In this document: positions 1 to 13,708 of the stretch, one piece after another
How positions within the stretch are numbered: position 1 is the first letter of the stretch
Layout: every line of letters starts with the position of its first letter
NCBI RefSeq assembly: GCF_003353055.1
Contig: NZ_QKWJ01000002.1
Span: forward strand, 124,001-188,000
Direction of reading: 5' to 3'
Source: Cupriavidus lacunae
GTDB taxonomy: Bacteria > Pseudomonadota > Gammaproteobacteria > Burkholderiales > Burkholderiaceae
DNA: 64,000 nucleotides
The notes under the pieces: generated by a model
What the model was told of the DNA's origin: nothing
Databases searched by the model: none
Seen by the model: the letters and a program-made list of their open reading frames with translations, nothing else
Translations under genes and position numbers: made by a program

Positions 1-1
1 C

Positions 2-1132
2 CGCGCCGACCTCAACGTCCCGCAGAATGCCGCGGGCGATATCACCGACGACACCCGCATCCGGGCTTCCGTGCCTGCCATCGCGGCCTGCCTGCAGGCG
101 GGCGCTGCGGTGATGGTCACCTCGCACCTGGGCCGGCCGCAGGAGGGGGCGCCCGACCCGCGCCACAGCCTGGCCCCGGTGGGCCGCCGCCTGTCGGAAC
201 TGCTGGGCCGCCAGGTGCCGCTTTTGTCCGGCTGGACCGAGGGCGGCTTCCAGGTGCCGCCGGGGCAGGTGGTGCTGCTGGAAAACTGCCGCATGAACAC
301 CGGCGAGAAGAAGAACAGCGACGAACTGGCGCAGAAGATGGCCGCGCTGTGCGATGTCTATGTCAACGACGCCTTCGGCACTGCCCACCGCGCCGAAGCC
401 ACCACCCACGGCATCGCCAGGTACGCCCCGATCGCCTGTGCCGGCCCGCTGCTGGCCGCCGAGATCGACGCGCTGGGCAAGGCGCTGGGCCAGCCCGCGC
501 GCCCGCTGGTGGCGATCGTGGCCGGCTCCAAGGTCTCGACCAAGCTGACCATCCTGAAGTCGCTGGCCGACAAGGTCGACAACCTGATCGTCGGCGGCGG
601 CATTGCCAACACCTTCATGCTGGCTGCCGGCCTGAGGATCGGCAAGTCGCTGGCCGAGCCCGACCTCGTGGGCGATGCCAGGGCCATCATCGACATCATG
701 GCCGCCCGCGGCGCCTCGGTGCCGATCCCGGTCGACGTGGTGTGTGCCAAGGAATTCAGCGTTAGTGCCGCCGCCATCGTCAAGGACGTGAAGGACGTGG
801 CTGACGACGACCTGATCCTCGACATCGGCCCGAAGACCGCGGCCATGCTGGCGGAGCAGATCAAGGCCGCCGGCACGATCGTCTGGAACGGTCCGGTCGG
901 CGTGTTCGAGTTCGACCAGTTCGGCAACGGCACCAGGGTGCTGGCGCAGGCCATCGCCGACTCGAAGGCCTTCTCGATCGCCGGCGGCGGCGACACGCTG
1001 GCCGCCATCGCCAAGTACGGCATTGCCGAGCGCGTGGGCTACATCTCGACCGGCGGTGGCGCGTTCCTGGAGTTCCTGGAAGGCAAGACGCTGCCCGCAC
1101 TGGCCGTGCTGGCGCAGCGCGCCGCCACCTGA
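2..1132 (+). CDS. cbbK: Phosphoglycerate kinase, 5'-truncated
   Basis: Phosphoglycerate kinase moves phosphate from ATP to 3-phosphoglycerate, the second step of the Calvin cycle, in the cytoplasm. The open frame runs in from the window edge: [10 protein letters not shown] and [10 protein letters not shown] before the first possible start are conserved PGK N-terminal motifs, so roughly 15 residues lie outside the window. The substrate-binding SHLGRP, the [12 protein letters not shown] segment and the C-terminal nucleotide motif [11 protein letters not shown] are intact. A class II aldolase follows 41 bases downstream on the same strand, the arrangement that closes cbb operons in Cupriavidus, so I read it as cbbK rather than a purely glycolytic pgk. 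The replicon is inferred from memory of related genomes. Confidence 0.95.
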   Translation, partial: RADLNVPQNAAGDITDDTRIRASVPAIAACLQAGAAVMVTSHLGRPQEGAPDPRHSLAPVGRRLSELLGRQVPLLSGWTEGGFQVPPGQVVLLENCRMNTGEKKNSDELAQKMAALCDVYVNDAFGTAHRAEATTHGIARYAPIACAGPLLAAEIDALGKALGQPARPLVAIVAGSKVSTKLTILKSLADKVDNLIVGGGIANTFMLAAGLRIGKSLAEPDLVGDARAIIDIMAARGASVPIPVDVVCAKEFSVSAAAIVKDVKDVADDDLILDIGPKTAAMLAEQIKAAGTIVWNGPVGVFEFDQFGNGTRVLAQAIADSKAFSIAGGGDTLAAIAKYGIAERVGYISTGGGAFLEFLEGKTLPALAVLAQRAAT

Positions 1133-1173
1133 ACCAGCCTCATCGAATCCGCATCAAGTAAAGGAGCTTCACC

Positions 1174-2211
1174 ATGGCACTCATATCCTTGCGCCAGTTG
1201 CTGGACCACGCCGGAGAGTTCGGCTACGGCGTGCCGGCTTTCAACGTCAACAACCTGGAACAGATCCACGCCATCATGGAGGCGGCCGAGGAAACCGACA
1301 GCCCGGTCATCCTGCAGGCCTCGGCCGGCGCCCGCAAGTACGCCGGCGAGGCCTACCTGCGGCATATGGTGCTGGCCGCGGCCGAGACCCATCCGGACAT
1401 CCCCATCGTGCTGCACCAGGACCACGGCTCCAGCCCGGCGATCTGCCAGGCGTCGATCCGCTTCGGCTTCACCAGCGTGATGATGGACGGCTCGCTGCGC
1501 GAAGACATGAAGACCCCGTCGGACTACGGCTACAACGTCGACGTCACGCGGCGCGTGTGCGAGATGGCGCATGCGGTCGGCGTATCGGTGGAGGGCGAAC
1601 TGGGCTGCCTGGGCTCGCTTGAAACCGGCCAGGCCGGCGAAGAGGACGGCGTTGGTGCCGAGGGCACGCTGTCGCACGACATGATGCTGACCGACCCGGC
1701 GCAGGCGCGCGACTTCGTCGCCCGCACCGGCGTGGACGCGCTGGCCATCGCCATCGGCACCAGCCACGGCGCCTACAAGTTCTCGCGGAAGCCCACCGGC
1801 GACATCCTGGCCATGGACCGCATCCGCGAGATCCACGAGCAGATCCCCGACACCCACCTGGTGATGCACGGCTCCAGCTCGGTGCCGCAGGAATGGCTGG
1901 AGATCATCCGGCAATACGGCGGTGACATCAAGGAGACCTACGGCGTGCCGGTCGAGGAGATCCTGCGCGGCATCAGGATGGGGGTGCGCAAGGTGAATAT
2001 CGACACCGATATCCGCCTGGCCATGACCGGGGCGATCCGCAAGTTTTTGTCCGAAGACCGCAGCGAGTTCGATCCGCGCAAGGCTCTGCTGGCGGCCAAG
2101 AAGGGCGCGAGGAGCGTGGTGAAGCTGCGCTTCGAGGCCTTCGGCTGCGCCGGGCAGGCATCGCGCATCAAGCCGGTGGCGATGGAGAAGATGGCCCAGC
2201 GCTACCGCTAG
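1174..2211 (+). CDS. cbbA: Class II fructose-1,6/sedoheptulose-1,7-bisphosphate aldolase
   Basis: This zinc-dependent aldolase of 345 residues condenses glyceraldehyde-3-phosphate with dihydroxyacetone phosphate, and in Calvin-cycle organisms also with erythrose-4-phosphate. Visible family motifs are the zinc-site segment [23 protein letters not shown], the HGSSSVPQ segment and the substrate-binding [14 protein letters not shown]. The length matches the CbbA type of class II aldolase rather than the roughly 290-residue GatY type. The ATG is preceded by AAAGGAG. It lies 41 bases after cbbK with no promoter seen between them, so the two are probably cotranscribed as the last genes of a cbb operon. 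A strong hairpin follows the stop. Confidence 0.96.
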   Translation: MALISLRQLLDHAGEFGYGVPAFNVNNLEQIHAIMEAAEETDSPVILQASAGARKYAGEAYLRHMVLAAAETHPDIPIVLHQDHGSSPAICQASIRFGFTSVMMDGSLREDMKTPSDYGYNVDVTRRVCEMAHAVGVSVEGELGCLGSLETGQAGEEDGVGAEGTLSHDMMLTDPAQARDFVARTGVDALAIAIGTSHGAYKFSRKPTGDILAMDRIREIHEQIPDTHLVMHGSSSVPQEWLEIIRQYGGDIKETYGVPVEEILRGIRMGVRKVNIDTDIRLAMTGAIRKFLSEDRSEFDPRKALLAAKKGARSVVKLRFEAFGCAGQASRIKPVAMEKMAQRYR

Positions 2212-2276
2212 TGGACCAGGTGGCGATGCGCATCGCCCGCCCGGGACATGCTCAGGCCAGGGGGCACTATCGAGAA

Positions 2277-2322
2277 GCTCACTGAAGTCCGGCGCGCATG
2301 GTCGCGCCAGACTTCGGTGAGC
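2277..2322. terminator. Long hairpin between convergent cbbA and fdhE
   Basis: A 20-base stem (2277-2296 against 2303-2322) with a six-base loop and two mismatches that would be wobble pairs on one strand. It lies between the converging stops of cbbA and fdhE. There is no clear T-run, so a bidirectional terminator is inferred from position and stem strength only. Confidence 0.55.
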
Positions 2323-2418
2323 GGCGAATCGGCATTGTCCCGGGCTTCGTCGCCGTGTCGTCGAGGTGGTGGCGAGCTCCTGACCCATGTAAACGATTTC
2401 CGCGCGAGCCCTGCGGCC

Positions 2419-3282
2419 TCATCCCGGCAGAGCGAAGGGATTGAACCCGGTGCGTTGATAGCCCTCCGCCGTCACAGCATCGTCCAGGGTCAGGGTGGCA
2501 AGGTCATCGGCGACGGCCTCGGCTTGCGGGTCGCGTTCCAGCGAGATGACTTTCAGATAACCGTGGCACACGCCGCAGCTTTCGGCGCGCACCGTGGCTT
2601 CGGCGGTGTCGAAGCTGAGGTAGTCGAGGTCCGAGGCGGCGCCACAGTTGGTGCATTTCGCCCGCACCATGTGCCACTCGCTCTCGCAGAGCGCGCAATG
2701 CAGATAGCGCATGCCCTGGCGATCGCCGATCAGGATCAGGCTTGCCACGGGGGCAGTGCCGCAGACCGGGCAAGACGCGTGCTCGGCCGGGCCGCTGTCG
2801 GGCACGGGAGCCGCCCGCGCGGCGCTGGCACATTGCAGCGATAGCGATGCCCAGAGGAAGGGCGCGATTGCCGCTGGAACCGCTTCAAAACGACCCTCGG
2901 TCAGCGCCTGGGCGGCGCCAAGGCGGGCATCCGCAGGAAGGTCGCGCAGCGCCGCAAGATGCGGGGCGACCGTGGCAGGAACATCGTGCGCAAGCCGCTC
3001 AATCAAGCGGTCAAGCAGGGAACCCCAATGCCCCTCACGCGGGATGGCTCTGGCATCCATCGGGCCGGACCCACCGGCCTCGGGCACGAGCGACGCCTGC
3101 GCTTCCGCCACGCGGGCGGCCAGACGCAGGTAATCGGCATGATCGTGCCCTTCGGCCAGCGCGCGCAGGCGCGCGGCGCGGCGGCTGTAAAGACCCGCAA
3201 GGTCTGGCTGGATCACCGGCATGAAATGGCGGGAGGCCTGGTCCGATTGCAGGGCTCCCGGCGTGTTCGGATGTTGGCTCAT
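2419..3282 (-). CDS. fdhE: Formate dehydrogenase accessory protein FdhE
   Basis: FdhE is a cytoplasmic maturation factor needed for active membrane-bound formate dehydrogenase. The 287-residue protein shows the family's zinc/iron-binding CxxC motifs in its C-terminal half: CPVC, CALC, CTNC and CGVC, with the conserved [11 protein letters not shown] stretch between them. The N-terminal half is an alpha-helical region without clear motifs. Its ATG overlaps the stop of the upstream cytochrome b subunit by four bases, so it is the last gene of the fdoGHI-fdhE operon and translationally coupled. Confidence 0.95.
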   Translation of the reverse strand: MSQHPNTPGALQSDQASRHFMPVIQPDLAGLYSRRAARLRALAEGHDHADYLRLAARVAEAQASLVPEAGGSGPMDARAIPREGHWGSLLDRLIERLAHDVPATVAPHLAALRDLPADARLGAAQALTEGRFEAVPAAIAPFLWASLSLQCASAARAAPVPDSGPAEHASCPVCGTAPVASLILIGDRQGMRYLHCALCESEWHMVRAKCTNCGAASDLDYLSFDTAEATVRAESCGVCHGYLKVISLERDPQAEAVADDLATLTLDDAVTAEGYQRTGFNPFALPG

Positions 3283-3935
3283 GCCTCGTGCCCCTTCGCT
3301 TTCGACTCTTTCGCCTTCAGCTCGCCATACCAGCGGTCATGGTGCTGCCTGGCCCAGGCACGCGAGACGTAGCCGGTCACCATGCCCGTGATTGAGCCGC
3401 GGACCCAGATCGCCAGATAAATATGACCCACGATCAGCAGGATCAACCCGATCCCCGCGACGGAATGGGCCAGGATCGCCAGACGGAGCACGGGAATCGG
3501 GAAATACTCGGCGAAATAGGCGCGCCACATGATCAATCCGGATAGCAGCAGGGCCAGTATCGAAGCCATGATGAGCCAGAACAGCACCTTCTGGCCGGCG
3601 TTGTACTTGCCGATCTGCAGCGGTTCGCCGCCATGCTGGTTCAGGAGCACCTCCCTGGCGCGGCGGAACCAGACTGCGTCGGTGCGCGCGGGCATGTTGT
3701 AGCCCACGAAGCGCACGAACATGTAGCAAAGCCCGGCGAAAACCGCAATGCCGAGGAACGGGTGGAGCAACCGCGCCATCTGCGGCGTGCCAAGGAAGCC
3801 GCTCAGCCAGCTCACCGTCGGGAAGAACCACGAGATTCCCGAAACCGCCGCGAGGAAGAAGCAGATCACGATTGCCCAGTGACACAGCCGCTCGGCGAAT
3901 TTCGTGCGCAGGATCATGCCGTTGTTGGTCGCCAT
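3279..3935 (-). CDS. fdoI: Formate dehydrogenase gamma subunit, cytochrome b556
   Basis: This 218-residue integral membrane protein anchors the formate dehydrogenase and passes electrons from the iron-sulfur beta subunit through two b-type hemes to quinone. Hydrophobic segments are visible around residues 17-35, 52-72, 112-132 and 150-172, with histidines near the membrane faces ([41 protein letters not shown]) as likely heme ligands. It sits 13 bases after fdoH and overlaps fdhE by four bases. Length and helix pattern fit the FdoI/FdnI family. Confidence 0.95.
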   Translation of the reverse strand: MATNNGMILRTKFAERLCHWAIVICFFLAAVSGISWFFPTVSWLSGFLGTPQMARLLHPFLGIAVFAGLCYMFVRFVGYNMPARTDAVWFRRAREVLLNQHGGEPLQIGKYNAGQKVLFWLIMASILALLLSGLIMWRAYFAEYFPIPVLRLAILAHSVAGIGLILLIVGHIYLAIWVRGSITGMVTGYVSRAWARQHHDRWYGELKAKESKAKGHEA

Positions 3936-3948
3936 TTGCGGTCTCCGC

Positions 3949-4839
3949 TTATGCCGCGCCGTCAGTCGGGGCGTCGTGCTCGTCTGTTTCGGTGGTGTTG
4001 GGGCCGACCGCCATGAAATGCGCCGCCATGCCCACCACTGCCGCCGCGCCGACGACGGCGGCGACGGGTTTCAGGCCATCCTTCCAGCCCGAGACCACCG
4101 GGCTGATCCCCGGGTCCTTCGGCAAGCCCGCGTAACGCTTCGGGTCGTCGGCATGTTGCAGCACATACATCACGTGGGTGCCGCCAACCCCCGCCGGGTC
4201 ATACAGGCCGGCCTTGGCATAGCCGCGCTCGTTCAGCTCGGCCACGCGCTCGGCGGCGAGGGATTGCATCTCTGCCTTCGAGCCGAAGGCGATGGCGCCG
4301 GTCGGGCAGGTCTTGACGCAGGCAGGCTCCTGCCCGACCGAGACGCGGTCCGAGCACAGCGTGCACTTGTAGGCCTTGTTGTCCTTCTTGGAAATGCGCG
4401 GCACATCGAAGGGGCAGCCCGCGACGCAATAGCCGCAGCCGATGCACAGGTCGGACTGGAAGTCGACGATGCCATTCGCATACTGCACGATGGCGCCGGG
4501 CGCCGGGCAGGCTTTCAGGCAGCCCGGATCCTCGCAATGCATGCAGCCGTCCTTGCGGATCAGCCATTCCAGCTTGCCCGCCTGGTCCTCATGCTCGGTG
4601 AAGCGCATCAGGGTCCAGGTGTTGGGCGACAGATCGCGCGGATTGTCATAGACGCCGACATTCTCCTGCACGTCGCCGCGCAGGTCGTTCCATTCGTTGC
4701 AGGCGACCTGGCACGCCTTGCAGCCGATGCAGATCGACACGTCGATCAGCTTGGCCACTTCCATCTGATGGTCGCGGATCCGAGGGGCCGGTGTCAGCTC
4801 CGACGAGGCCGAGCGACGGATGATGTTCTGCGAGTTCAT
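3949..4839 (-). CDS. fdoH: Formate dehydrogenase beta subunit, four [4Fe-4S] ferredoxin-like protein
   Basis: This 296-residue electron-transfer subunit connects the molybdopterin alpha subunit to the cytochrome b subunit. Four cysteine clusters are visible: [37 protein letters not shown] and CTLC with CVKTCP. A single hydrophobic segment near residues 252-277 ([19 protein letters not shown]) should be the C-terminal membrane anchor typical of FdoH/FdnH. The start overlaps the end of fdoG by four bases, indicating translational coupling. No own export signal is seen; the family is exported together with the Tat-dependent alpha subunit. Confidence 0.96.
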   Translation of the reverse strand: MNSQNIIRRSASSELTPAPRIRDHQMEVAKLIDVSICIGCKACQVACNEWNDLRGDVQENVGVYDNPRDLSPNTWTLMRFTEHEDQAGKLEWLIRKDGCMHCEDPGCLKACPAPGAIVQYANGIVDFQSDLCIGCGYCVAGCPFDVPRISKKDNKAYKCTLCSDRVSVGQEPACVKTCPTGAIAFGSKAEMQSLAAERVAELNERGYAKAGLYDPAGVGGTHVMYVLQHADDPKRYAGLPKDPGISPVVSGWKDGLKPVAAVVGAAAVVGMAAHFMAVGPNTTETDEHDAPTDGAA

Positions 4840-7800
4840 GCCTGGGCTCCGGCTACTTTTTCAATGTTCACGAGAAATGCCTTGAATTCCGGCGTTTGCG
4901 AATTGGCATCGCCGACGCCCGGGGCAAGCGTGTTAGCGAGATAGCCCTTGCGGGTCGCCCCCTCGAAGCCCCAATGGCAGGGGATGCCGATCTGCTCGAC
5001 CGTTTGACCGGCCACCTGGAGCGTGCGCAGGCGCTTGGTCACAACGGCCTTGGCGGTGATGTAGCCGCGCTTGGTCGTGATCTTCACCGTGTCGCCATGG
5101 GCGATGCCTTTGTCCGCGGCCAGCTTCTCGCCGATCTCGACAAATTGCTCGGGCTGGAGCATGGCGTTCAGATGCGAGTGCTTGGTCCAGTGACGGAACA
5201 GTTCCGTGATCGAATAGGTCGTGGCGACGTAGGGGAACTCGGTGCGGTTGCCCATGCGCTGCGCATCGTTCTGGAAGATGCGGGCGGTCGGGTTGTGGGT
5301 GACCTTTTCGTGCAGCGGGTTTTTCGCGATCGGACTCTCGACCGGCTCGTAATGCTCGGGAAAGGGGCCGTCGGTCATGCCGCCGACCGAGAACAGGCGC
5401 CCCACGCCTTCGGGCAGCATGATGAAGGGTCCGACGGGCGTGCCGGGCGCCGCGTTGAGCGGAAAGTCGGGCACGTCAGCACCCACCCATTTCTCGCCGT
5501 TCCAGTGCAGGATCTGGCGCTTGGGGTCCCAGGGGTTCCCCATCTCGTCCATCGAGGCGCGGTTGTACAGGATGCGGCGGTTCGCGGGCCACGACCAGGC
5601 CCAGCCCGGCGTGTTGCCAAGACCGGTGTCGGTGTTGTCGCGCCTGGCCATCTGGTTGCCGGCCTCGGTCCAGGAACCGGTGAAGATCCAGCAGTAGCTT
5701 GAGGTCGTGCCGTCGTCGCGCAGTTGCGCGAATGAATCCAGCAACTGGCCCTTGCGCAGGATCTTCTTCCCGGTCTCGTCGAACACGTCTGCCAACGCGT
5801 AGCCATTGGCTTCCTTGGCCATTTCCTCGGGGTGGGGGCTGTAGGGATCGTGATAGGTCTCCTCGTCCCAGGTCATGTGCAACACTTGCTCGGGGCAGGC
5901 GCCGCCTTCCTTTTCGTAAAGCCGCCGCAGCTCCATCATGATGCCGCCGAGGATGGCCGGATCATGCCGCGCCTCGCCCGGCGGCTGCTGGCCCGCGTAG
6001 TGCCATTGCAGCCAGCGGCCGGAATTCACGACCGTGCCGTCTTCCTCGGCAAAGCAGCTCGCCGGCAGCCGGAAGACCTCGGTCATGATCTCTTCGGTCT
6101 TGACGTCGTTGAACTTGCCTTCGTTGCGCCAGAAGTTCGAGGTCTCGGTCACCAGCGGGTCGATGACCACGAGGAACTTCAGTTTCGACAGCGCTGCCGA
6201 GGACTTGTTCTTGTCGGGCATCGCCGCCAGCGGGTTGAACCCCTGGACGACATAGCCGTTGACCTTGCCCTCGTACATCAGGTCGAAATACGCCAGCATG
6301 TCGTAGCTGTGGTCCCACTTCGGCAGCAGGTCAAAGGCCCAGTTGTTTTCCGCCGTGGCATGCTTGCCGAACAGGTTCTTCTGCAGCGAGACGAAGAACC
6401 TGGGCAGGTTCTTCCAGTAGTTCACCTGGTCCGGCAGCAGGGCTTTGGGCGTGGCATCGGCCAGGTATTGCTTGAGCGTCTGCTGCCTGTCGGTGGGCAG
6501 GTCCATATAGCCCGGCAGCCGCAACGACAGCAGGCCAAGGTCGGTATAGCCCTGGATATTGGAATGTCCGCGCAGCGCATTCACGCCGCCGCCGGACATG
6601 CCGACGTTGCCCAGCAGCAGCTGGATCATCGCCGCGCCGCGGATGATCTGCGCGCCGCCGGTATGGTGCGTCCAGCCGAGCGCATAAAGCCAGGTCAGCG
6701 TCTTGTCCTTCGCCGAGCACGTGCCGACGATCTCGGCGATCTGCAGGAAGTCGGCCTTCCTGACGCCGGTGATCTCCTCGACCTTCTCGGGCGTGTAGCG
6801 TGAAACGTGTTGCTTCAGCAGGCTCAGCACGCAGCGCGGATGGCGCATCGAGGGATCGCGTTTCGCGTTCCCCGCCCCGTCGAGTTCATAGTTCCAGGAG
6901 GATTTGTCATAGACGAGCTTCTCGGCATTGAAGCCCGAGAACAGTCCTTCGTCGAATCCGAAATCCTCGCGCACGATCAGCGACGCGTTGGTGTAGGCGC
7001 GCACATAGTCATGCTGGATCTTGTCGTGCTGCAGAAGCCAGTTGACCATGCCCATCATGAAGGCCGTGTCCGATCCCGCCCGGATCGGCGAGAAGATATC
7101 GGCAACCGCGGCGGTGCGGTTGAAGCGCGGATCGATGACGATGACCTTGGCCTTGTTCTTGATCTTGGCCTCGATCACCCATTTGAAGCCGACCGGATGC
7201 GCCTCGGCCGGGTTGCCGCCCATGACGATGACGACATTGGCGTTCTTGATGTCCACCCAGTGGTTTGTCATCGCACCGCGGCCGAAGGACGGCGCCAGCG
7301 CCGAAACCGTTGGCCCGTGGCACAGGCGCGCCTGGCAGTCCAGCGCCAGCATGCCGAGCGAGCGGGCGAACTTGAAGTCGAGAACCCCGGTTTCGTTGGA
7401 GGCCGCCGACGAGGCGAGCATGCCCGAACTCAGCCAGCGGTTCACCAGCTGGCCCTTCTCGTTGCGCGCGATGAAGTTCTTGTCGCGGTCGTCTTTCAGC
7501 AGGCGGGCGATGCGCTTCGTCGCGTCGTCCCAGCTGATGCGCACCCACTCCTTCGACCCCGGCGCACGGTATTCCGGATACTGCAGCCGGTTCTTCGAAT
7601 GGACGATGTCCAGCAGCCCCGCGCCCTTGGGGCAGAGCGATCCATGGCTGACCGGGTGATCGGGATCCCCCTCGATGTGGAAGATGCGGGGCTTCGCGTT
7701 CCTGGCACCGTCACCCAGCGAATACATCAGGAGGCCGCACCCTACCGAGCAATAGGTACAGTTGTTGCGCGTCTCCTTCGCACGCAGCAGCTTGTAGGGG

Positions 7801-7925
7801 CGCACGCCGGCAGGAGCCTGTGCCCAGGCTGTACCCATGCCCAAGGCCGAGGCCGTAACGGCAACGGACCCAACGCCAAGAATCTTGAGGAACTGTCGAC
7901 GTCCGATATTGGTGGGTTTAGTCAT
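4836..7925 (-). CDS. fdoG: Formate dehydrogenase alpha subunit, molybdopterin, Tat-exported
   Basis: The catalytic subunit (1029 residues) oxidises formate to CO2 at a bis-molybdopterin guanine dinucleotide centre in the periplasm. The start at 7925 was chosen because it begins a twin-arginine signal ([10 protein letters not shown]) ending near AWAQA. An N-terminal [4Fe-4S] motif [11 protein letters not shown] lies near residues 53-63. The residue that is selenocysteine in E. coli FdoG is cysteine here (RLCHGPT, about residue 202, codon TGC at 7320-7322 on the minus strand), so no selenocysteine machinery is needed. It heads a four-gene operon with four-base overlaps, and its neighbour is the Calvin-cycle operon, supporting a role in growth on formate. 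Confidence 0.96.
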   Translation of the reverse strand: MTKPTNIGRRQFLKILGVGSVAVTASALGMGTAWAQAPAGVRPYKLLRAKETRNNCTYCSVGCGLLMYSLGDGARNAKPRIFHIEGDPDHPVSHGSLCPKGAGLLDIVHSKNRLQYPEYRAPGSKEWVRISWDDATKRIARLLKDDRDKNFIARNEKGQLVNRWLSSGMLASSAASNETGVLDFKFARSLGMLALDCQARLCHGPTVSALAPSFGRGAMTNHWVDIKNANVVIVMGGNPAEAHPVGFKWVIEAKIKNKAKVIVIDPRFNRTAAVADIFSPIRAGSDTAFMMGMVNWLLQHDKIQHDYVRAYTNASLIVREDFGFDEGLFSGFNAEKLVYDKSSWNYELDGAGNAKRDPSMRHPRCVLSLLKQHVSRYTPEKVEEITGVRKADFLQIAEIVGTCSAKDKTLTWLYALGWTHHTGGAQIIRGAAMIQLLLGNVGMSGGGVNALRGHSNIQGYTDLGLLSLRLPGYMDLPTDRQQTLKQYLADATPKALLPDQVNYWKNLPRFFVSLQKNLFGKHATAENNWAFDLLPKWDHSYDMLAYFDLMYEGKVNGYVVQGFNPLAAMPDKNKSSAALSKLKFLVVIDPLVTETSNFWRNEGKFNDVKTEEIMTEVFRLPASCFAEEDGTVVNSGRWLQWHYAGQQPPGEARHDPAILGGIMMELRRLYEKEGGACPEQVLHMTWDEETYHDPYSPHPEEMAKEANGYALADVFDETGKKILRKGQLLDSFAQLRDDGTTSSYCWIFTGSWTEAGNQMARRDNTDTGLGNTPGWAWSWPANRRILYNRASMDEMGNPWDPKRQILHWNGEKWVGADVPDFPLNAAPGTPVGPFIMLPEGVGRLFSVGGMTDGPFPEHYEPVESPIAKNPLHEKVTHNPTARIFQNDAQRMGNRTEFPYVATTYSITELFRHWTKHSHLNAMLQPEQFVEIGEKLAADKGIAHGDTVKITTKRGYITAKAVVTKRLRTLQVAGQTVEQIGIPCHWGFEGATRKGYLANTLAPGVGDANSQTPEFKAFLVNIEKVAGAQA

Positions 7926-8249
7926 CGTGGTCTCATCGTCATTTCTTCTTCCATCCATCCTGGCTAGCAGGGTTGGGGGTCTCCGTTATTTTTTTGAATG
8001 TCTGATAAGGATTGCTGACGCGTGTGCCGAAGCTTTTACGCATGGCGTTCCGCGGTTGAAGTGAGAGCCACCTTGAACTGACTCGTCCCCCGGGCCGGCG
8101 GGGAATCACCGGCAAGACCAGCACCTTCCGCCCAAAGATATCCGGCTCCCCCCCTAAGGTAAATTCAGCGATTCTTTGCCCACCTATAAGTCATCCATTA
8201 AGTGACGGCTTGCTGATGAAGGTGAGCAGATTCAGCGCGTCTGTCGAAG

Positions 8250-8306
8250 GTCCAGGATGGACAGATTGACCCGCCGGCCGGGCTTACGCATGGACATCTT
8301 GTCCAT
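8250..8306. promoter_or_regulatory. Paired TGGAC dyads, candidate operator
   Basis: GTCCA-gga-TGGAC at 8250-8262 and ATGGACA-tct-TGTCCAT at 8290-8306 are perfect dyads built from the same TGGAC half-site. Their centres are 42 bases apart, about four helical turns. They lie roughly 190-240 bases upstream of the FdhF/YdeP-like gene. The regulator is unknown. Confidence 0.4.
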
Positions 8307-8381
8307 TACCGCGACCCACAGCCCAGGCCGGGCCCTGCGGTGCCTGACTGCAAAAGGAATCGGTCATGGGCATGCCTCTTG

Positions 8382-8409
8382 CTCTCCCCTCCCGCGCAGG
8401 AGAGGGGAG
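8382..8409. repeat. CT-rich intergenic hairpin, copy 1
   Basis: CTCCCCTC (8384-8391) pairs with GAGGGGAG (8402-8409). A similar CTCCCCTCTCCC hairpin occurs at 17278-17308. This type of CT-rich hairpin resembles a dispersed intergenic repeat; two copies in one window is only weak support. Confidence 0.35.
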
Positions 8410-8489
8410 CAAACCAGCAGCAAGTGTTGACACGCGTGATTAACCGCATCGCCGTTTCCAGAAAGCCTGGAGCGGTCCAAGGAGCAAAC

Positions 8490-10763
8490 ATGGCCAAACG
8501 ACGCGAAGTGCCCGGCATTCGACAGTACGATGGTCCCGCCGGGGGCTGGGGCGCGCTGAAGGCAACCGCCACGGCGATCCGGACGCAGATGGATACGGTC
8601 AGGGCGCCGATCACGCTGATGCGGACCAACCAGCCCGATGGCTTCGATTGCCCGGGGTGCGCATGGCCCGACAAGGAGCACAGGTCGACCTTCCAGTTCT
8701 GCGAGAACGGCGCCAAGGCGGTGACCTGGGAGGCCACCACGAAGCGCGTGCCGCCCGAGTTCTTTGCGGCCAACAACGTGTCGTCGCTGTTGAGCCGGAC
8801 CGACTATGAGCTGGAGGACTTCGGCCGGCTGACACATCCGCTGGTCTACGACCGCGCTACGGATGCGTTCCGCGCAGTGGAGTGGGAGGCGGCGTTTGCC
8901 CGCATCGGCGAGATCCTGCGCGGGCTGTCGCCGGAGCAGGTCGAGTTCTATAGCTCGGGCAGGGCTTCCAACGAGGCTGCGTACCTGTACCAGCTGTTCG
9001 CGCGGGAATATGGCACGAACAACTTCCCCGATTGCTCGAACATGTGCCACGAGCCCACCAGCGTGGGCTTGCCGCGCTCGATCGGCATCGGCAAGGGCAC
9101 GGTGTCGCTGGACGATTTCGATGCCTGCGAGCTGATTATCTCGATCGGCCACAACCCCGGCACCAACCACCCGCGGATGATGGGGACACTGCATGAGGCG
9201 TCGCGCCGCAAGGTGCCGATCCTGGTGTTCAACCCGCTGCGCGAACGGGCGCTCGAGCGCTTTGCGGATCCGCAGAACATGGTGGAGATGGCCACCTATG
9301 GTTCTACCCGGATCGCGTCGTCCTACTTCCTGGTCCGCGCCGGCGGCGACGCCGCCGCCATCAAGGGGGTGATGAAGGCGCTGCTGGATCTGGAAGCCAG
9401 CCAGGGCAATGTGCTGGACCATGACTTCATCTCGGTCCACACCGAGGGTTTTGAGGCGCTGGCCGAAGACCTGAAGGCGACCGAATGGGCGGATATCGAA
9501 AAGACCAGCGGCCTCAGCCGCGCTGACCTGGAACTGGTCGCGGCGGCCTATGCGAAGTCGAATGCCACCATCGTCACCTACGGCATGGGTGTGACCCAGC
9601 ACAACGAAGGCACGGCCAATGTCCGCCTGCTGTGCGACCTGCTGATGCTGCGCGGCAACTTCGGCAAGCCCGGCGCCGGTATCTGCCCCTTGCGCGGCCA
9701 CTCCAATGTGCAGGGGAACCGGACCGTCGGCATCACCGAGAAGCCGTCGGCAGGCTTCCTGCAGCGGATCGAGGATACCTTCGGTTTCAGCCCGCCCAAC
9801 GGACACGGGCACGATGCCGTCAACGCGATGCAGGCGATGATCGATGGCAAGTCCAAGGCCCTGATCTGCCTTGGGGGGAACTTCGCGGTCGCCTTGCCCG
9901 ATCCCGACCAGTGCTTCCCCGCCATGGGCAAGCTCGACCTGAGCGTCCACATCGGGACCAAGCTCAATCGCACGCACCTGTTGGTGGCCAAAGAGACCTT
10001 TGTGCTGCCTTGCCTGGGCCGCACCGAACTCGATGTGCAGGAGACCGGGCCGCAATCGGTGACGGTGGAGGATTCGATGTCGATGGTGCATGCCTCGGCC
10101 GGCAAGCTCGCGCCGGCGTCGGAGTTCCTGCGCTCCGAGCCGGCCATCGTGGCGGGCATGGCGACCGCGACCCTGCCTGACAGCAAGGTGCCATGGCTGG
10201 AGCTGGTTGCTGACTACGACAGGATCCGCGACCTGATCGAAAAGACCGTGCCTGGCTTCGAGGATTTCAACACGCGCGTGCGGGTGCCTGGCGGATTCCG
10301 CATGCCCTTGCCGCCAACCGAGCGCAAATGGGAAACGCCGTCGGGCAAGGCCGAGTTCTACGTGTTCAAGGGGCTGCACGAAGACAAGCAGGTCCATGCC
10401 GACGATGTCCTGCGGCTGGTGACGATCCGCAGCCATGACCAGTACAACACCACCATCTATGCCATGGACGACCGCTATCGCGGCGTGTTCGGGCGGCGCG
10501 ACGTGCTGTTCATGAATGAGGCCGACCTGGCCGCGCGGGGACTGGAGCATGGCGACCTGGTCGACATCGAGACCATCGCGGCGGGCCGGCAGCTGCGTTT
10601 CGAGAAGATCACAGCGATCGAATATGAAATTGCGCCGGGCTCCGTCGCCGCCTACTATCCGGAGGCAAACAAGCTGGTGCCGCTCGACTATATCGACGAG
10701 GACAGCGGCACGCCGTCCTACAAGTCGGTGCCCGTGCGCGTGGTGCGTTCGGAGGTGACGTAA
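8490..10763 (+). CDS. FdhF/YdeP-family molybdopterin oxidoreductase
   Basis: A 757-residue cytoplasmic member of the FdhF/YdeP group of molybdopterin oxidoreductases, often annotated as formate dehydrogenase-like but of unproven substrate. The ATG at 8490 follows AAGGAG; upstream in-frame codons lack such a site. There is no Tat signal. Near residue 55 is CPGC followed by a third cysteine in CENG, a reduced iron-sulfur site typical of this group. The active-site position is cysteine (NMCHEPTSVG, about residue 186). Later motifs ITYGMGVTQH-type and CPLRGHSNVQG fit cofactor binding, and the C-terminal molybdopterin dinucleotide domain starts near residue 640 (LVTIRSHDQYNT). It is divergent from fdoG but has no electron-transfer partner gene beside it. 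Confidence 0.9.
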   Translation: MAKRREVPGIRQYDGPAGGWGALKATATAIRTQMDTVRAPITLMRTNQPDGFDCPGCAWPDKEHRSTFQFCENGAKAVTWEATTKRVPPEFFAANNVSSLLSRTDYELEDFGRLTHPLVYDRATDAFRAVEWEAAFARIGEILRGLSPEQVEFYSSGRASNEAAYLYQLFAREYGTNNFPDCSNMCHEPTSVGLPRSIGIGKGTVSLDDFDACELIISIGHNPGTNHPRMMGTLHEASRRKVPILVFNPLRERALERFADPQNMVEMATYGSTRIASSYFLVRAGGDAAAIKGVMKALLDLEASQGNVLDHDFISVHTEGFEALAEDLKATEWADIEKTSGLSRADLELVAAAYAKSNATIVTYGMGVTQHNEGTANVRLLCDLLMLRGNFGKPGAGICPLRGHSNVQGNRTVGITEKPSAGFLQRIEDTFGFSPPNGHGHDAVNAMQAMIDGKSKALICLGGNFAVALPDPDQCFPAMGKLDLSVHIGTKLNRTHLLVAKETFVLPCLGRTELDVQETGPQSVTVEDSMSMVHASAGKLAPASEFLRSEPAIVAGMATATLPDSKVPWLELVADYDRIRDLIEKTVPGFEDFNTRVRVPGGFRMPLPPTERKWETPSGKAEFYVFKGLHEDKQVHADDVLRLVTIRSHDQYNTTIYAMDDRYRGVFGRRDVLFMNEADLAARGLEHGDLVDIETIAAGRQLRFEKITAIEYEIAPGSVAAYYPEANKLVPLDYIDEDSGTPSYKSVPVRVVRSEVT

Positions 10764-10814
10764 TGGCAGGCCACCCCACCATCACGTAAGCACGGCTCAT
10801 GCCCGGGTTCAAGC

Positions 10815-10848
10815 GCCGTTGCGCGCGGCCCTGCCCGCGCGCAACGGC
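10815..10848. terminator. Perfect 14-bp GC hairpin after the FdhF/YdeP-like gene
   Basis: GCCGTTGCGCGCGG (10815-10828) and its exact reverse complement (10835-10848) flank a six-base loop, 51 bases after the stop. No T-run follows. The position between two genes with separate ribosome-binding sites suggests termination before clpG. Confidence 0.55.
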
Positions 10849-10892
10849 CCTCCGTTGACGCAATGCGACCTACCTGTGGAGGAAAGTCCATC

Positions 10893-13667
<2,775 letters not shown>

Positions 13668-13708
13668 CCAGGCCAGGCGCAATCACGCCGATCGTGGGAG
13701 GTACGCAA

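Larger units (their letters stand above)
7926..8489. other. 564-base divergent intergenic region
   Basis: This region lies between the divergent fdoG and FdhF/YdeP-like genes and should carry both promoters. No convincing small gene or RNA gene was seen. It holds two related TGGAC dyads (8250-8306) and a CT-rich hairpin (8382-8409), annotated separately. The stretch just upstream of fdoG is AT-rich for this genome (around 7985-8035). Confidence 0.6.

Noticed and set aside
7320-7322. Possible selenocysteine codon in fdoG
   Set aside because: The codon at the selenocysteine position is TGC (cysteine), not TGA, and no frame interruption is present.
8364-10550. 728-codon open frame on the minus strand
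   Set aside because: It lies fully opposite the FdhF/YdeP-like gene, has no recognisable domain and is rich in the low-complexity residues produced by antisense reading of high-GC codons.
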